A stretch of 64,000 nucleotides of DNA. It comes from JAFDXJ01 sp039811225. GTDB taxonomy: Bacteria; Bacteroidota; Bacteroidia; Chitinophagales; Chitinophagaceae. The translations under genes and the position numbers were made by a program. Shown piece after piece: positions 42,330-51,591 of the stretch (its first letter is position 1; every line of letters begins with the position of its first letter). The notes under the pieces are model-generated. The model saw only the letters and a list, made by a program, of their open reading frames with translations. It made no database searches and was not told the DNA's origin. Where the stretch lies: the NCBI GenBank assembly GCA_039811225.1, contig JBDHYG010000013.1, forward strand, positions 1-64,000. Direction: 5' to 3'.

Positions 42330-44030
42330 TTACAAACCCGCACCATATTTGAATTCCGGGCAAACGGTGACCGGTAATTTGCCCTTAGCCCTGAATGCAC
42401 CAATGAGCCAGTGAAAAGCGGCTCGCTGAAAAATTGCATCATCTTCATAGCATGCGACCAGGTTATCGGCATTACAGAAATTCCCTATTGCATACGGGTT
42501 GCCAAAAGCCAGGGTAAGAACAGGCATGGTATGTTGTGCCTGCATTTTTTGAAGAAATGAAAGTGCCGGTCCCGAAATGCCAAAATTATTGGCCGGGTAC
42601 TTTGCATAATTATGCAAACCGATAATAACCAGGTCCTGCTTTCCCTGTAAGTCCCGGAACAACTGCAGGGCAGCCAGGCTGTCCTTTGCATAATCAAGAT
42701 AATAACAAGTCGCCTGTAAACTATCCTTCAATAATTTTCCCAACGTATTTTCATTCGCCGCTCCCAGCGCCACATAAGCAATGCGCTGACTTTTTTGCAA
42801 AGGCCCTATTTTTTTACCCGTTAATCTGAGTACAGTGAGCGCCTCCCGGGCTACTGCTTCTCGGAAAGATGCAACATCTTTATTCAAATCGACAGTCAAA
42901 TGATCTAACGATACTGCTTGCCGCTTTGCCAAGCCCAGCGTGTATTTTGCTCTCAATACTTTTTTAACGCTTGCTTCCAGTTTATCACTATCGATCAGGC
43001 CGGCCTGCACTGCATGCAAAATACTGTCTATACTCGCAGGTACATCCTGTAGAAGACAAAGCATATCATTCCCTGCCAGGATGGATCGGACTGCGCCGGC
43101 ACTACCCGGGTAATATTTGGCTACGCCCAACATATCCAGTGCATCAGTAAATGTGATTCCCTCGAAACCCAGGCTGTCGCGCAATAAGGCCGTTACATTA
43201 TTATATGAAAGGGAGGTAGGTAAGTGTGCCGTAGTATCAATCGCAGGAATACTTAAATGCGCAATCATGACACTGCCCACACCGGCATGAATCATCGCTT
43301 TGAAAGGAACCAGTTCCAGGGAATCCAACTGGGCCATTGATTTATTGATAACTGGTAAATCTTTGTGTGAATCAACTGATACATCCCCATGCCCGGGAAA
43401 ATGCTTGGCACAGGCCATGATGCCTGCAGCCTGCATACCGCGCATTATCTCTACACCATATAAAGCTACTTTCTGTTTATCTTCCCCAAATGAACGTACA
43501 TTGATAACCGGGTTGGCAGGATTGTTATTGATATCTACAACGGGCGCATAATTCACGGCAATACCCATGCGTTGGCATTGCCGGCCAATAGCAAAACCAA
43601 TTTTATAAATGAGCGATGAATCGGTAATTGCACCCAGTGTCAACTGATCCGGAAATTTCATTACGCTGTCATACATCCGCATACCTAAACCTGTTTCTGC
43701 ATCTATGCAAAACATGATCGGCGTCTGTGCCATCTCCTGAAAACGATTCACCAGTATAGCCTGTTCCTCCGGCCCGCCCTGGAAAAGACAAACCGCACCA
43801 ATATTGTATTGCCGGATATATTTTTCTACTTCACTTGTATGAAAAATAACCTGGCTCCCTCTTTTCTCAGATAAACGCAGCACAAATAATTGAGCTACCC
43901 GTTGTGCGGGGCTAAGAGAAGCATATACACTATCCGCCCAATGCGTTGCAACTGCATTTTCCTGTTGGGCAAGAATGACGGAACTAAAAAAAAGACAGGC
44001 AAGAAAAAGTAGAGTGGCTTTTCGAATCAC
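42330..44030 (-). CDS. GH3 beta-N-acetylhexosaminidase
   Basis: 566 residues when started at GTG 44030, which gives a clean signal peptide (KATLLFLACLFFSSVILAQ). The first ATG is at 44129 and adds unlikely sequence ahead. GH3 motifs: CIDAETGLGMRMYD, KHFPGHGDVSVDSHKDLP (the His-containing general acid/base loop of NagZ-type enzymes) and GITFTDALDMLGV (nucleophile Asp). A C-terminal Rossmann-like domain follows. It releases N-acetylglucosamine from wall fragments or chitin-like glycans. nagA lies 111 nt upstream in the same direction, which fits amino-sugar use. Confidence 0.9.
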   Translation of the reverse strand: MIRKATLLFLACLFFSSVILAQQENAVATHWADSVYASLSPAQRVAQLFVLRLSEKRGSQVIFHTSEVEKYIRQYNIGAVCLFQGGPEEQAILVNRFQEMAQTPIMFCIDAETGLGMRMYDSVMKFPDQLTLGAITDSSLIYKIGFAIGRQCQRMGIAVNYAPVVDINNNPANPVINVRSFGEDKQKVALYGVEIMRGMQAAGIMACAKHFPGHGDVSVDSHKDLPVINKSMAQLDSLELVPFKAMIHAGVGSVMIAHLSIPAIDTTAHLPTSLSYNNVTALLRDSLGFEGITFTDALDMLGVAKYYPGSAGAVRSILAGNDMLCLLQDVPASIDSILHAVQAGLIDSDKLEASVKKVLRAKYTLGLAKRQAVSLDHLTVDLNKDVASFREAVAREALTVLRLTGKKIGPLQKSQRIAYVALGAANENTLGKLLKDSLQATCYYLDYAKDSLAALQLFRDLQGKQDLVIIGLHNYAKYPANNFGISGPALSFLQKMQAQHTMPVLTLAFGNPYAIGNFCNADNLVACYEDDAIFQRAAFHWLIGAFRAKGKLPVTVCPEFKYGAGL

Positions 44031-44140
44031 AAGATTATTTTTTGCAATATATCCAAATAAAACAGATTGCCCGGAATGGTTAACAATTTTAAGAACAGTG
44101 CAACATTTGTTATACAAAAATTCAAACAAGTGGGATGGTA

Positions 44141-45244
44141 TTATTCCAACAATTGAACAGCGTTATATTGTTCATCCAATACAAGGAGTGGCATATTGAA
44201 ACCTTTACTGATTTTGCCGCATTGTGTATCCATCCCCAATAAACGCGCAGGATATAAACTGCACATTCGAATGGCTTCACCCGCATCCACATTCACAAAA
44301 TGAATAAGTTGCTGCACGGCTTTCGACATCGTCAATGCAGATCCGCTTAAGATGCCGGCTGCTTCATATTTATCACCTTTCAACACATGTTGGTAATCGC
44401 CGGTATTCGTTTCTGTAACGGCATCTGTTATTACAAACAGGCGTTCCTGCAATACCTGTTTTGCAATACGGATAGCGGCATAATCCACATGATAACCATC
44501 GGGGATAATACTGGCCATGGCTGTTGCATGATCCATGACCGCGCCTACCAATCCGGGTGCACGATGCTGCAAAGGGCTCATGGCATTATACAAATGAGTA
44601 ACAGTTTGTATGCCCAATCGAAATCCATGCATCGCTTCTTCATAAGTGGCATTGCTATGGCCGGCAGAAATACGGATGCCATGCGATAGTATTAATTCGA
44701 TTATCTCTTTTGAACAAACTTCCGGCGCCAGGGTAATCATTTTAATAACCCCTTTACCTGCTTGCAATAAATCCAACACCTGTTCAGGGGTAGGCGCATG
44801 AATATACACTTCTTTATGTGCCCCTCTTTTCAACGGGTTGATCCAGGGGCCTTCAAGATGCAAACCAGTTACACCTGCACCACCCTGTGCCCAATATGTT
44901 TTCACGGCTTCTATCCCCTGTTTAAATACCGCATAACTATTCGTAGCCAGTGTAGGCTGAAAATAGTAGGCGCCACCCTTGCAGCAATAAGCATGCATTT
45001 TAAACAGCGTATCGGGTTCAGGATAAACCGAAAACAATTTTCCATACGCACCATAAATCTGAATATCCATATATGCCGGCACGATAATGCCATTTGCAAA
45101 ATCTATTTTAGGCATATCACCAGGGACTTCATTTTCCGGTACTACCGCTTCAATCATACCATCCTGAACGATTATCGCAAATTGAGAAAGCCAGGTATCT
45201 CCTGTAAATATTTTTCCTGCTGTATAAATTTTCCTTGTCTGCAC
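44141..45244 (-). CDS. nagA: N-acetylglucosamine-6-phosphate deacetylase
   Basis: 367 residues, an amidohydrolase that deacetylates GlcNAc-6-P to GlcN-6-P. Visible: VPAYMDIQIYGAYG, LHLEGPWINPLKRGAH (metal Glu), ISAGHSNATYEEA, TVTHLYNAMSPLQHRAPG and FVITDAVTETNTG (catalytic Asp). It lies upstream of the GH3 hexosaminidase. With the sialic-acid operon 3 kb away it closes the route from sialic acid to GlcN-6-P, except for the kinase and nagB, which are not in the window. Confidence 0.92.
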   Translation of the reverse strand: MQTRKIYTAGKIFTGDTWLSQFAIIVQDGMIEAVVPENEVPGDMPKIDFANGIIVPAYMDIQIYGAYGKLFSVYPEPDTLFKMHAYCCKGGAYYFQPTLATNSYAVFKQGIEAVKTYWAQGGAGVTGLHLEGPWINPLKRGAHKEVYIHAPTPEQVLDLLQAGKGVIKMITLAPEVCSKEIIELILSHGIRISAGHSNATYEEAMHGFRLGIQTVTHLYNAMSPLQHRAPGLVGAVMDHATAMASIIPDGYHVDYAAIRIAKQVLQERLFVITDAVTETNTGDYQHVLKGDKYEAAGILSGSALTMSKAVQQLIHFVNVDAGEAIRMCSLYPARLLGMDTQCGKISKGFNMPLLVLDEQYNAVQLLE

Positions 45245-45326
45245 AGGTAAAAAAGTTGTTTGCTTTTTACTAAACTAATCAGTAATGAAGTTTCTATTCA
45301 TAATGAGATGAACATTAACACGCGAA

Positions 45327-46907
45327 TCAGGCATTCAAAAGATCTAAGCGGTTCAACACAAAATTACGGCCGTTTTCAAAGAATAATTTCGCCGAGAATA
45401 TTTTGATATCAAATCCTGCCGGCAAATCCACATTGGAATCATCGGCAAAGTCCACAAAGTATTCTTCAAATTCTGACTTAAAGGATTCCAGGCTATTGGC
45501 CGTTTCACAAATCCATACCGGGTTGATCAGGCCATCAAAATCACTACCGATACAGATTTGATTCATGGCTCTTTGTACGCTGTAATTATTTTGTCGCGCC
45601 ACTACCAGCACATGCAGTACATGAGCCATAAAATGTTTTAAATGATAATGGCTCATTTGCGGGTTCACTTCGCCCCCGGCTTCTATCTCGTCCCATTCCA
45701 TCACTTTCCCTTCAAATGGTCCGAAAGCCTGGCTGATAGCCACTCTGCCCCTGCCGAGGAAAAGTGTTAATTCTTTATTAGATACATATTCTGTTTCCAA
45801 AGGAAAATCATCGCGGCCATTGGTTTCCCGTTCGAATGCCTGGTATCCCAGTATGCGTTTATCCAGGCTCAAACCGATCATGCCACCCGATAACAAAATC
45901 TCCAGGATATCTTCATCATACAAGTTAATACTGGAAGCATTGAAGCAGGGCCGGGGAAAGCGGCCATATTTAACAGGCTTGCCCTGCCAGCATACACTAT
46001 AATTTTTATTGGAAAATTTTCGCATGGCAAATACATAATCCGGTATTTCTTTCATAGATATTCCTGTGAAGCCGGCATGGGTACAAACTATCGGTTGATT
46101 GATGGGAAAAAAATCATCGGATTGGCGCAGTTCATATAAATGTTGCCGGGCACCCAGGCTCAGGTGCTTGATATCAATCATGATATTATTGGCATAGCAA
46201 TGCTCCAAAACCCGGACACCATCTACATTTATTCTAAACCCGGTAGGCCGGAAACCATCATTACTCAGGAATTGCATACCAAATGCCTGGTTGCATAAAG
46301 TAGAATTTTCCATGTGGGTAAGGTTGATGGATAACAGCGCTACTTTACTGTGTAAATCATCAATATGTTCAATGATGGCCTGCACATCAAAATTTTGCAA
46401 TTCAGTAGAAAGGGTATGGCATCCTTCTACGCTAAAAACCACATGAATCGTAGAAAAATCATTTTCATCATAATCGCTGCGCTTAAAAATGGGTTTTACT
46501 TTTTTATTGGTGATGCCAAATTGTAATGCATCCGTGAGAGTAGACCAGTCATCGGTACGTAAAAGTTCATAGGGATTACCATTGATGATTTTGTCTATTT
46601 TTTCTTTTTGCAAATATATTCCCAGTGGTCCTTCGGAACTTTCTGTGATCAATGGATCTGTCAGCATCAGTTTTTCCGGGATATACAAGGCCACGCAAAC
46701 CAGGTTGCAATCACCAGCTACTAATTGCGCGAGATTCCCCTGTGATTGGAGGATATATTCAAACTCAGTGCAACAGCGCAACAGGAAAGGAATCTTGCTC
46801 CTGTCGAGCGGCACCCAGGGACTGAATTTTTTATGTTGCAATGCGGGATCATTTTCTGAAAATAAAGATTTCAACGTCGGGTGCAGGTGAAAATCAAAGA
46901 AAGGCAT
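45327..46907 (-). CDS. Membrane dipeptidase-like (M19) metallohydrolase
   Basis: 526 residues, longer than usual M19 (renal dipeptidase) proteins. An N-terminal metal motif FDFHLHPTL, the body motif VVFSVEGCHTL (metal Glu), VCTHAGFTGIS and a C-terminal CIGSDFDGLINP fit the family, which cleaves dipeptides with beta-lactam-like specificity. There is no signal peptide. The His-x-His pair replaces the usual His-x-Asp, so specificity may differ. It is 82 nt upstream of nagA in the same direction. Confidence in the family is moderate; the substrate is unknown. Confidence 0.72.
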   Translation of the reverse strand: MPFFDFHLHPTLKSLFSENDPALQHKKFSPWVPLDRSKIPFLLRCCTEFEYILQSQGNLAQLVAGDCNLVCVALYIPEKLMLTDPLITESSEGPLGIYLQKEKIDKIINGNPYELLRTDDWSTLTDALQFGITNKKVKPIFKRSDYDENDFSTIHVVFSVEGCHTLSTELQNFDVQAIIEHIDDLHSKVALLSINLTHMENSTLCNQAFGMQFLSNDGFRPTGFRINVDGVRVLEHCYANNIMIDIKHLSLGARQHLYELRQSDDFFPINQPIVCTHAGFTGISMKEIPDYVFAMRKFSNKNYSVCWQGKPVKYGRFPRPCFNASSINLYDEDILEILLSGGMIGLSLDKRILGYQAFERETNGRDDFPLETEYVSNKELTLFLGRGRVAISQAFGPFEGKVMEWDEIEAGGEVNPQMSHYHLKHFMAHVLHVLVVARQNNYSVQRAMNQICIGSDFDGLINPVWICETANSLESFKSEFEEYFVDFADDSNVDLPAGFDIKIFSAKLFFENGRNFVLNRLDLLNA

Positions 46908-47000
46908 GGCAATCAGTTTTATTGTTTTGAAAGTGAAAAGTTACGTTTTTCTTTTTTCTTTATCACGTGCTTTTTCACTTACTGCCCGCTACACTTCCAT

Positions 47001-47927
47001 TCAGGGTAATGCATATTGTTGAAAAAAATCCCATAGCAAATCATTGGCATTGATAGCTTGCGATGGATGATCTGCACCCGGGTGCCCTTGTAAACCTCCC
47101 GGCCAGGCATGGCCCCCGTCTTCCGTTAAATAATATTGTATAGTTACATTTTGCGCACAGGATCGCCATTCAGTTAACGTATAACTGCTATTGGAAATGA
47201 TTACTTTACCCGGATCTGCACATTGATTATTCAACGACCAGGCCTGGAATACGGAATCGAGCGGCGGGCAATAGACGCCACTGATTCCATTGCCATATCC
47301 GCCTGTATAAACCACATGCTTGTCCAGCTTTGAATGCATGTGTAAAATCGGAACCGGGCGTGTTGGCTGGCATGCCTGGGTAACCACCATCGTACTTGCA
47401 TTGGGTGCAATGGCGGCAATTTTATCGGATAACTCACAAGCCAACCGGTAGCACATCATGCCTCCGTTGGAATGGCCGGTTGCATATACTTTTTTAGGAT
47501 TGATTTTATATTTTGCCACGAGCCGGTCAATCAACATGCTGATAAATTTTACATCATTTACCTGTTCACGTACCGCACCACCGCAACAGGTGCCGGCATT
47601 CCAGGTTTTTAATAGACCTGTTCCATCGGGATATACTACGACAAAGCCGGAAGCATTGGCTTTTTCTGTTAATAAACAAGTCCGTTCAAATTGTTTGGCA
47701 CTGCCTCCGCCACCATGCAACGCAATGACCAGGGAGAACCCGGAAGAAGTGTAATAATTCGGTGGCAGGTTCAACGTATAAGTTCGGGTGAGCCCATCCA
47801 CGACAATTGTATCTTTTATTCTGAAAACATTGTTGCCATCTGAGGGGCCAGCATTTTTCGCACAACCTCCAAAACCAGCTACTGCCATTACCAAAAAAAT
47901 GGTCAGGGAAATAATTCGTTTACCCAT
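47001..47927 (-). CDS. Lipoprotein esterase, LpqC / PHB depolymerase-feruloyl esterase type
   Basis: 308 residues with a lipoprotein signal (SLTIFLVMAVAGFGGC). The alpha/beta-hydrolase core has ALHGGGGSAKQFERTC (oxyanion region), ATGHSNGGMMCYRLACE (nucleophile Ser) and EDGGHAWPGG (catalytic His). It may hydrolyse polyester or feruloyl-polysaccharide esters outside the inner membrane. The start was moved from 47948 to the ATG at 47927, which gives a normal lipoprotein signal. The 220-nt gap upstream holds the sialic-acid promoter region. Confidence 0.83.
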   Translation of the reverse strand: MGKRIISLTIFLVMAVAGFGGCAKNAGPSDGNNVFRIKDTIVVDGLTRTYTLNLPPNYYTSSGFSLVIALHGGGGSAKQFERTCLLTEKANASGFVVVYPDGTGLLKTWNAGTCCGGAVREQVNDVKFISMLIDRLVAKYKINPKKVYATGHSNGGMMCYRLACELSDKIAAIAPNASTMVVTQACQPTRPVPILHMHSKLDKHVVYTGGYGNGISGVYCPPLDSVFQAWSLNNQCADPGKVIISNSSYTLTEWRSCAQNVTIQYYLTEDGGHAWPGGLQGHPGADHPSQAINANDLLWDFFQQYALP

Positions 47928-48114
47928 AAAATTTTTTTGTAAGAACATCCTTTATAAAAAGGTTTAAAATAAAGAATATAGCAAAGCCCGCATTTACGTG
48001 TATCATTTATATAAACTCCCGGAGTGTAAAAATATTTTCAACCGAAGAAAAAGTTTTTTGGCAGAACCATTTCTTCAAATGCTGATTATTTTTTTTCAGA
48101 ACTCTCATAAATAG

Positions 48115-48122
48115 TAGTTTTG
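48115..48122 (+). promoter_or_regulatory. -7 element of the sialic-acid operon
   Basis: TAGTTTTG matches TAnnTTTG, 46 nt before the lyase ATG, in the 220-nt divergent gap (47949-48168). A TTT-rich -33 region stands upstream; no perfect TTG. Otherwise the gap shows nothing distinct. Confidence 0.4.
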
Positions 48123-48168
48123 TTTAGCGCCTTTTTAGAACACATTGCTTTATTACTAAAATAACTTC

Positions 48169-49095
48169 ATGGAATTTACAAAAATAAAAGGCCTCGTTGC
48201 CGCACCCTTTACTCCCATGCAAGCGGATGGGTCACTCCATCTTGAATTAATTCCCCGTTATTACCAACTGTTGCATCAAAATGATGTAAAAGGTATTTTT
48301 ATTTGTGGCTCTACGGGTGAAGGGGTATCCATGTCATTGGAAGAAAAAAAAGCGGTAGCCAATGCATGGGCGGATTGTACAAAAGATGACCCGGCATTTT
48401 ATACAATGCTCCTGGTGGGAGGTACCAGTCTTACGGAATGTAAAGAACTGGCTTTATATGCTAAGCATATCGGGATAAAAGCCATTTCATTTACTGCCCC
48501 GTTTTATTTTAAACCACCCACGGTGGAAAAACTCGCGCAATGTTGCCAGGAAATTGCTGCAGTTGTTCCGGATATGCCTTTCTATTACTATCATATCCCG
48601 GTTTTAAATAATGTGCATTTCTTGATGATTGATCTTTTGCAAGCCATAGATTCCCTCATTCCCAATTTTGCCGGTATAAAATATACCCATGAAGACTTCA
48701 TGGACTTCCTGTCCTGCCTGCATTATCAGCATGGAAAATATGATATGCTCTGGGGGCGGGATGAAAATATGTTGCCTGCACTGGCTGTTGGTGCAACGGG
48801 CGCTGTGGGCAGCACATTTAATTATGCAGCGCCATTATATCACCAGCTTATTGAAGCTTATCAACAAAATGAATTAGAAAAAGCGAGAGCCTGCCAACAA
48901 CAATCCATAGATATGATTCGCTTGCTGGGGAAATATGGTGGCATTGCCACAGGCAAAGCGTATATGAAATTGATTGGCCTGGACTGCGGTTCATTTCGCT
49001 TACCGGTTGCGAATATGGACGACGTGGCCTTCGAACAATTTAAACAAGATACCCGATCCATTGGCTTTGATAAATTTTGCAGTGTATGGAAATAA
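48169..49095 (+). CDS. nanA: N-acetylneuraminate lyase
   Basis: 308 residues of the DHDPS/NAL class I aldolase family. It splits N-acetylneuraminate into ManNAc and pyruvate. The pyruvate-binding loop FICGSTGEGVSMSLEEK, the catalytic Tyr in FYYYHIPVLNN and the Schiff-base Lys in FAGIKYTHED are visible. YYYHIP is typical of sialic-acid lyases and separates it from dihydrodipicolinate synthase. It heads the operon with mutarotase, transporter and epimerase genes, which supports the assignment. Confidence 0.92.
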   Translation: MEFTKIKGLVAAPFTPMQADGSLHLELIPRYYQLLHQNDVKGIFICGSTGEGVSMSLEEKKAVANAWADCTKDDPAFYTMLLVGGTSLTECKELALYAKHIGIKAISFTAPFYFKPPTVEKLAQCCQEIAAVVPDMPFYYYHIPVLNNVHFLMIDLLQAIDSLIPNFAGIKYTHEDFMDFLSCLHYQHGKYDMLWGRDENMLPALAVGATGAVGSTFNYAAPLYHQLIEAYQQNELEKARACQQQSIDMIRLLGKYGGIATGKAYMKLIGLDCGSFRLPVANMDDVAFEQFKQDTRSIGFDKFCSVWK

Positions 49096-49148
49096 TAAAT
49101 GCGCTACAAAAGTGAAATCTCTTATTTTCCATAAAATCATTTTCCGTA

Positions 49149-50339
49149 TTGAAGAAGCTACAAACAACTAAAATATTGAACTTTTTTGTTTTTCTATACA
49201 TTCTTTGCATAATGAGCCCATTTGAAAAATTACATGCACAAACTGATCCTGTTATTTTCAACTGGGAAATAGCAGGTTCCTTACCATCCCCGCTGCAAAA
49301 TCAAGAGGCATTAGGAGTAGCCGGCCCGGTAACAGGTGTAAATCAAAATCGTTTAATAGTGGCCGGGGGCGCTAATTTTCCACAAGGAACGCCCTGGCAG
49401 GGTGGAAAAAAATTCTATGCAAAACAAGTGTATATTTTTTCCCGTGTACAAAACCACCTGGCCCTATTAACCGATACATTTAATTTACCGGAAAGCATAG
49501 CCTATACTGCCAATTGTGTTACTTCAAAGGGTATCTTTTATGCAGGTGGTGAAAATGAAAACGGGATCTCAGATAAAGCATACTTATTATCCTGGGATAC
49601 ATCAAAAAAAACATTAACTATTCAAGCCTTACCGGCTTTACCTTTTCCCGTTACGAATGCTGCGGCCACTGTGTGTAACGATTTTGTTTATATGGTAGGT
49701 GGTGAAAATAAGGAAAAAGTTTCTGCGCAGTGTTGGGCATTAGATTTGAACAAACCGGATGCCGGCTGGAAAATACTTACTCCTGTTCCGAAGCCGGTTT
49801 CAAATACTGTCCTGGTAAGTGTGGCTGCACAAAACAGCGATCGCCTTTTTCTCCTGGGCGGAAGATGTAAAACAGATACAGGTATTAGTACATTTTATTC
49901 CTCCGTTTTTGAATATGATATCGCGCAAAATCAATGGCATGAAAAATCGCCCCTGCCTTATGCGCTTTCTGCCGGAACAGGGGTGCAACTCAATGCTACG
50001 ACACTTGTACTTTTCGGTGGCGACAGAGGTACTACTTTTCACCAGGTAGAAACGGCCCTGGTAGCAATGACAAAAACGAATGACCCGGCTGAAAAAGAAA
50101 AAATCACCCAACACAAAAATGATTTACTCATCCATCACCCGGGATTTAGTAAAGAAATTTTATTGTATAATATTCAAACCGGTCAATGCCAATCTGTGGG
50201 GAATATGCCGTATGCAGCGCCGGCAACAACTACTGCCTTTTGGTGGGGCAATGCGGTCCTGCTTCCTTGTGGAGAGATTAAAGCGGGTGTGCGCACACCA
50301 TTCATTTTAATGACAACACCACAAATGAAAGAACCATGA
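49149..50339 (+). CDS. nanM: N-acetylneuraminate mutarotase/epimerase (kelch, NanM-like)
   Basis: 396 residues. A signal peptide (ILNFFVFLYILCIMSP) precedes a cyclically permuted kelch propeller with RLIVAGGANFPQGTPWQGG, GIFYAGGENENG, FVYMVGGENKEK and RLFLLGGRCKTDTG blades. It speeds conversion of alpha to beta sialic acid outside the inner membrane, feeding the transporter. It starts 53 nt after the lyase gene and overlaps the transporter gene by 4 nt. Confidence 0.9.
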   Translation: MKKLQTTKILNFFVFLYILCIMSPFEKLHAQTDPVIFNWEIAGSLPSPLQNQEALGVAGPVTGVNQNRLIVAGGANFPQGTPWQGGKKFYAKQVYIFSRVQNHLALLTDTFNLPESIAYTANCVTSKGIFYAGGENENGISDKAYLLSWDTSKKTLTIQALPALPFPVTNAAATVCNDFVYMVGGENKEKVSAQCWALDLNKPDAGWKILTPVPKPVSNTVLVSVAAQNSDRLFLLGGRCKTDTGISTFYSSVFEYDIAQNQWHEKSPLPYALSAGTGVQLNATTLVLFGGDRGTTFHQVETALVAMTKTNDPAEKEKITQHKNDLLIHHPGFSKEILLYNIQTGQCQSVGNMPYAAPATTTAFWWGNAVLLPCGEIKAGVRTPFILMTTPQMKEP

Positions 50340-51574
50340 AATCATCAAAAATATATCCCTGGGTTGTTGTTGGATTATTATGGTTCGTGGCATTACTGAA
50401 TTATATGGACCGGCAAATGCTGAGTACCATGAAGCCTTCCATGATGGTGGATATTTTTGAGTTGCAACGTGCTGAAAATTTTGGCCGGCTCATGGCTGTA
50501 TTTTTATGGATATATGGATTGATGAGCCCGGTAGCAGGATTAATAGCAGACCGGGTTAGTAAAAAATGGCTGATCGTGGTCAGTTTATTTGTATGGTCAG
50601 CTGTAACGTTTTCCATGGGCTATGCACAAACTTTTGATCAATTGTACTGGTTGCGGGCAACCATGGGTATCAGCGAAGCCATTTATATTCCTGCCGGCCT
50701 GGCCATGATTACCGAATACCATGTATCCAAAACAAGGTCATTGGCAATTGGTATTCATATGACCGGCTTATATATGGGCCAGGCATTAGGTGGTTTTGGC
50801 GCTACGATTGCCAAAAATTTTTCCTGGCAAATGGCCTTTCATTCATTTGGCTTTATTGGTATAGCTTATGCCCTTATATTAATTCTCTTTTTACGAGACA
50901 AGAAAAAAGAGCCTTCAGAAATCACTGCCGGCCTTCCCGCACTGCCCGGGAAATCAACGTTAGGGAAAAGCCTGGCGGTATTGTTTTCCAATATTTCCTT
51001 TTGGATCCTTCTTTTTTATTTTGCCATTCCGAGTTTACCGGGATGGGCAGTAAAAAATTGGTTGCCTACTTTATTTGCAGAAAACCTGCATATCGATATG
51101 GCAACTGCCGGCCCGCTTTCTACCATTACCATTGCAGTGTCATCTTTTCTTGGAGTTATTGCCGGCGGCATTTTATCCGATCGGTGGGTGCAAAAAAATA
51201 ATAAGGGCAGAATTTATACAAGCGCCATTGGCCTGGGGCTTACGATACCGGCATTGCTCTTGATTGGCCTGGGTCATTCATTGTTCCATGTCATTGGGGC
51301 GGCATTTTGTTTTGGAATCGGGTATGGTATGTTTGATGCGAACAATATGCCGATACTATGCCAGTTTATAAGTGCGAAATACCGGGCCACCGCCTATGGC
51401 GTGATGAATATGGTAGGCGTTTTTGCGGGCGCCTATATTACGGACTGGCTGGGAAAATCAATGGACGCCGGTGATTTGGGCCGAAGCTTTGCCATTCTCC
51501 CGGGAATAGTTTTACTGGCACTCATTGTACAATTGAGTTTTTTACGACCCACATCAAAAGATTTTACAGAATAA
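50336..51574 (+). CDS. MFS sialic-acid transporter
   Basis: 412 residues with 12 helices of the major facilitator superfamily. The N-terminus LLWFVALLNYMDRQMLST and the motif GLIADRVSKKWL (MFS loop A) are present; the rest fits anion:cation/ sugar-acid symporters. Overlap with the mutarotase gene and the following epimerase show it carries N-acetylneuraminate. The substrate is assigned by operon context; the sequence alone would only say sugar-acid symporter. Confidence 0.86.
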   Translation: MKSSKIYPWVVVGLLWFVALLNYMDRQMLSTMKPSMMVDIFELQRAENFGRLMAVFLWIYGLMSPVAGLIADRVSKKWLIVVSLFVWSAVTFSMGYAQTFDQLYWLRATMGISEAIYIPAGLAMITEYHVSKTRSLAIGIHMTGLYMGQALGGFGATIAKNFSWQMAFHSFGFIGIAYALILILFLRDKKKEPSEITAGLPALPGKSTLGKSLAVLFSNISFWILLFYFAIPSLPGWAVKNWLPTLFAENLHIDMATAGPLSTITIAVSSFLGVIAGGILSDRWVQKNNKGRIYTSAIGLGLTIPALLLIGLGHSLFHVIGAAFCFGIGYGMFDANNMPILCQFISAKYRATAYGVMNMVGVFAGAYITDWLGKSMDAGDLGRSFAILPGIVLLALIVQLSFLRPTSKDFTE

Positions 51575-51591
51575 AGAAATGAAAAAATAGT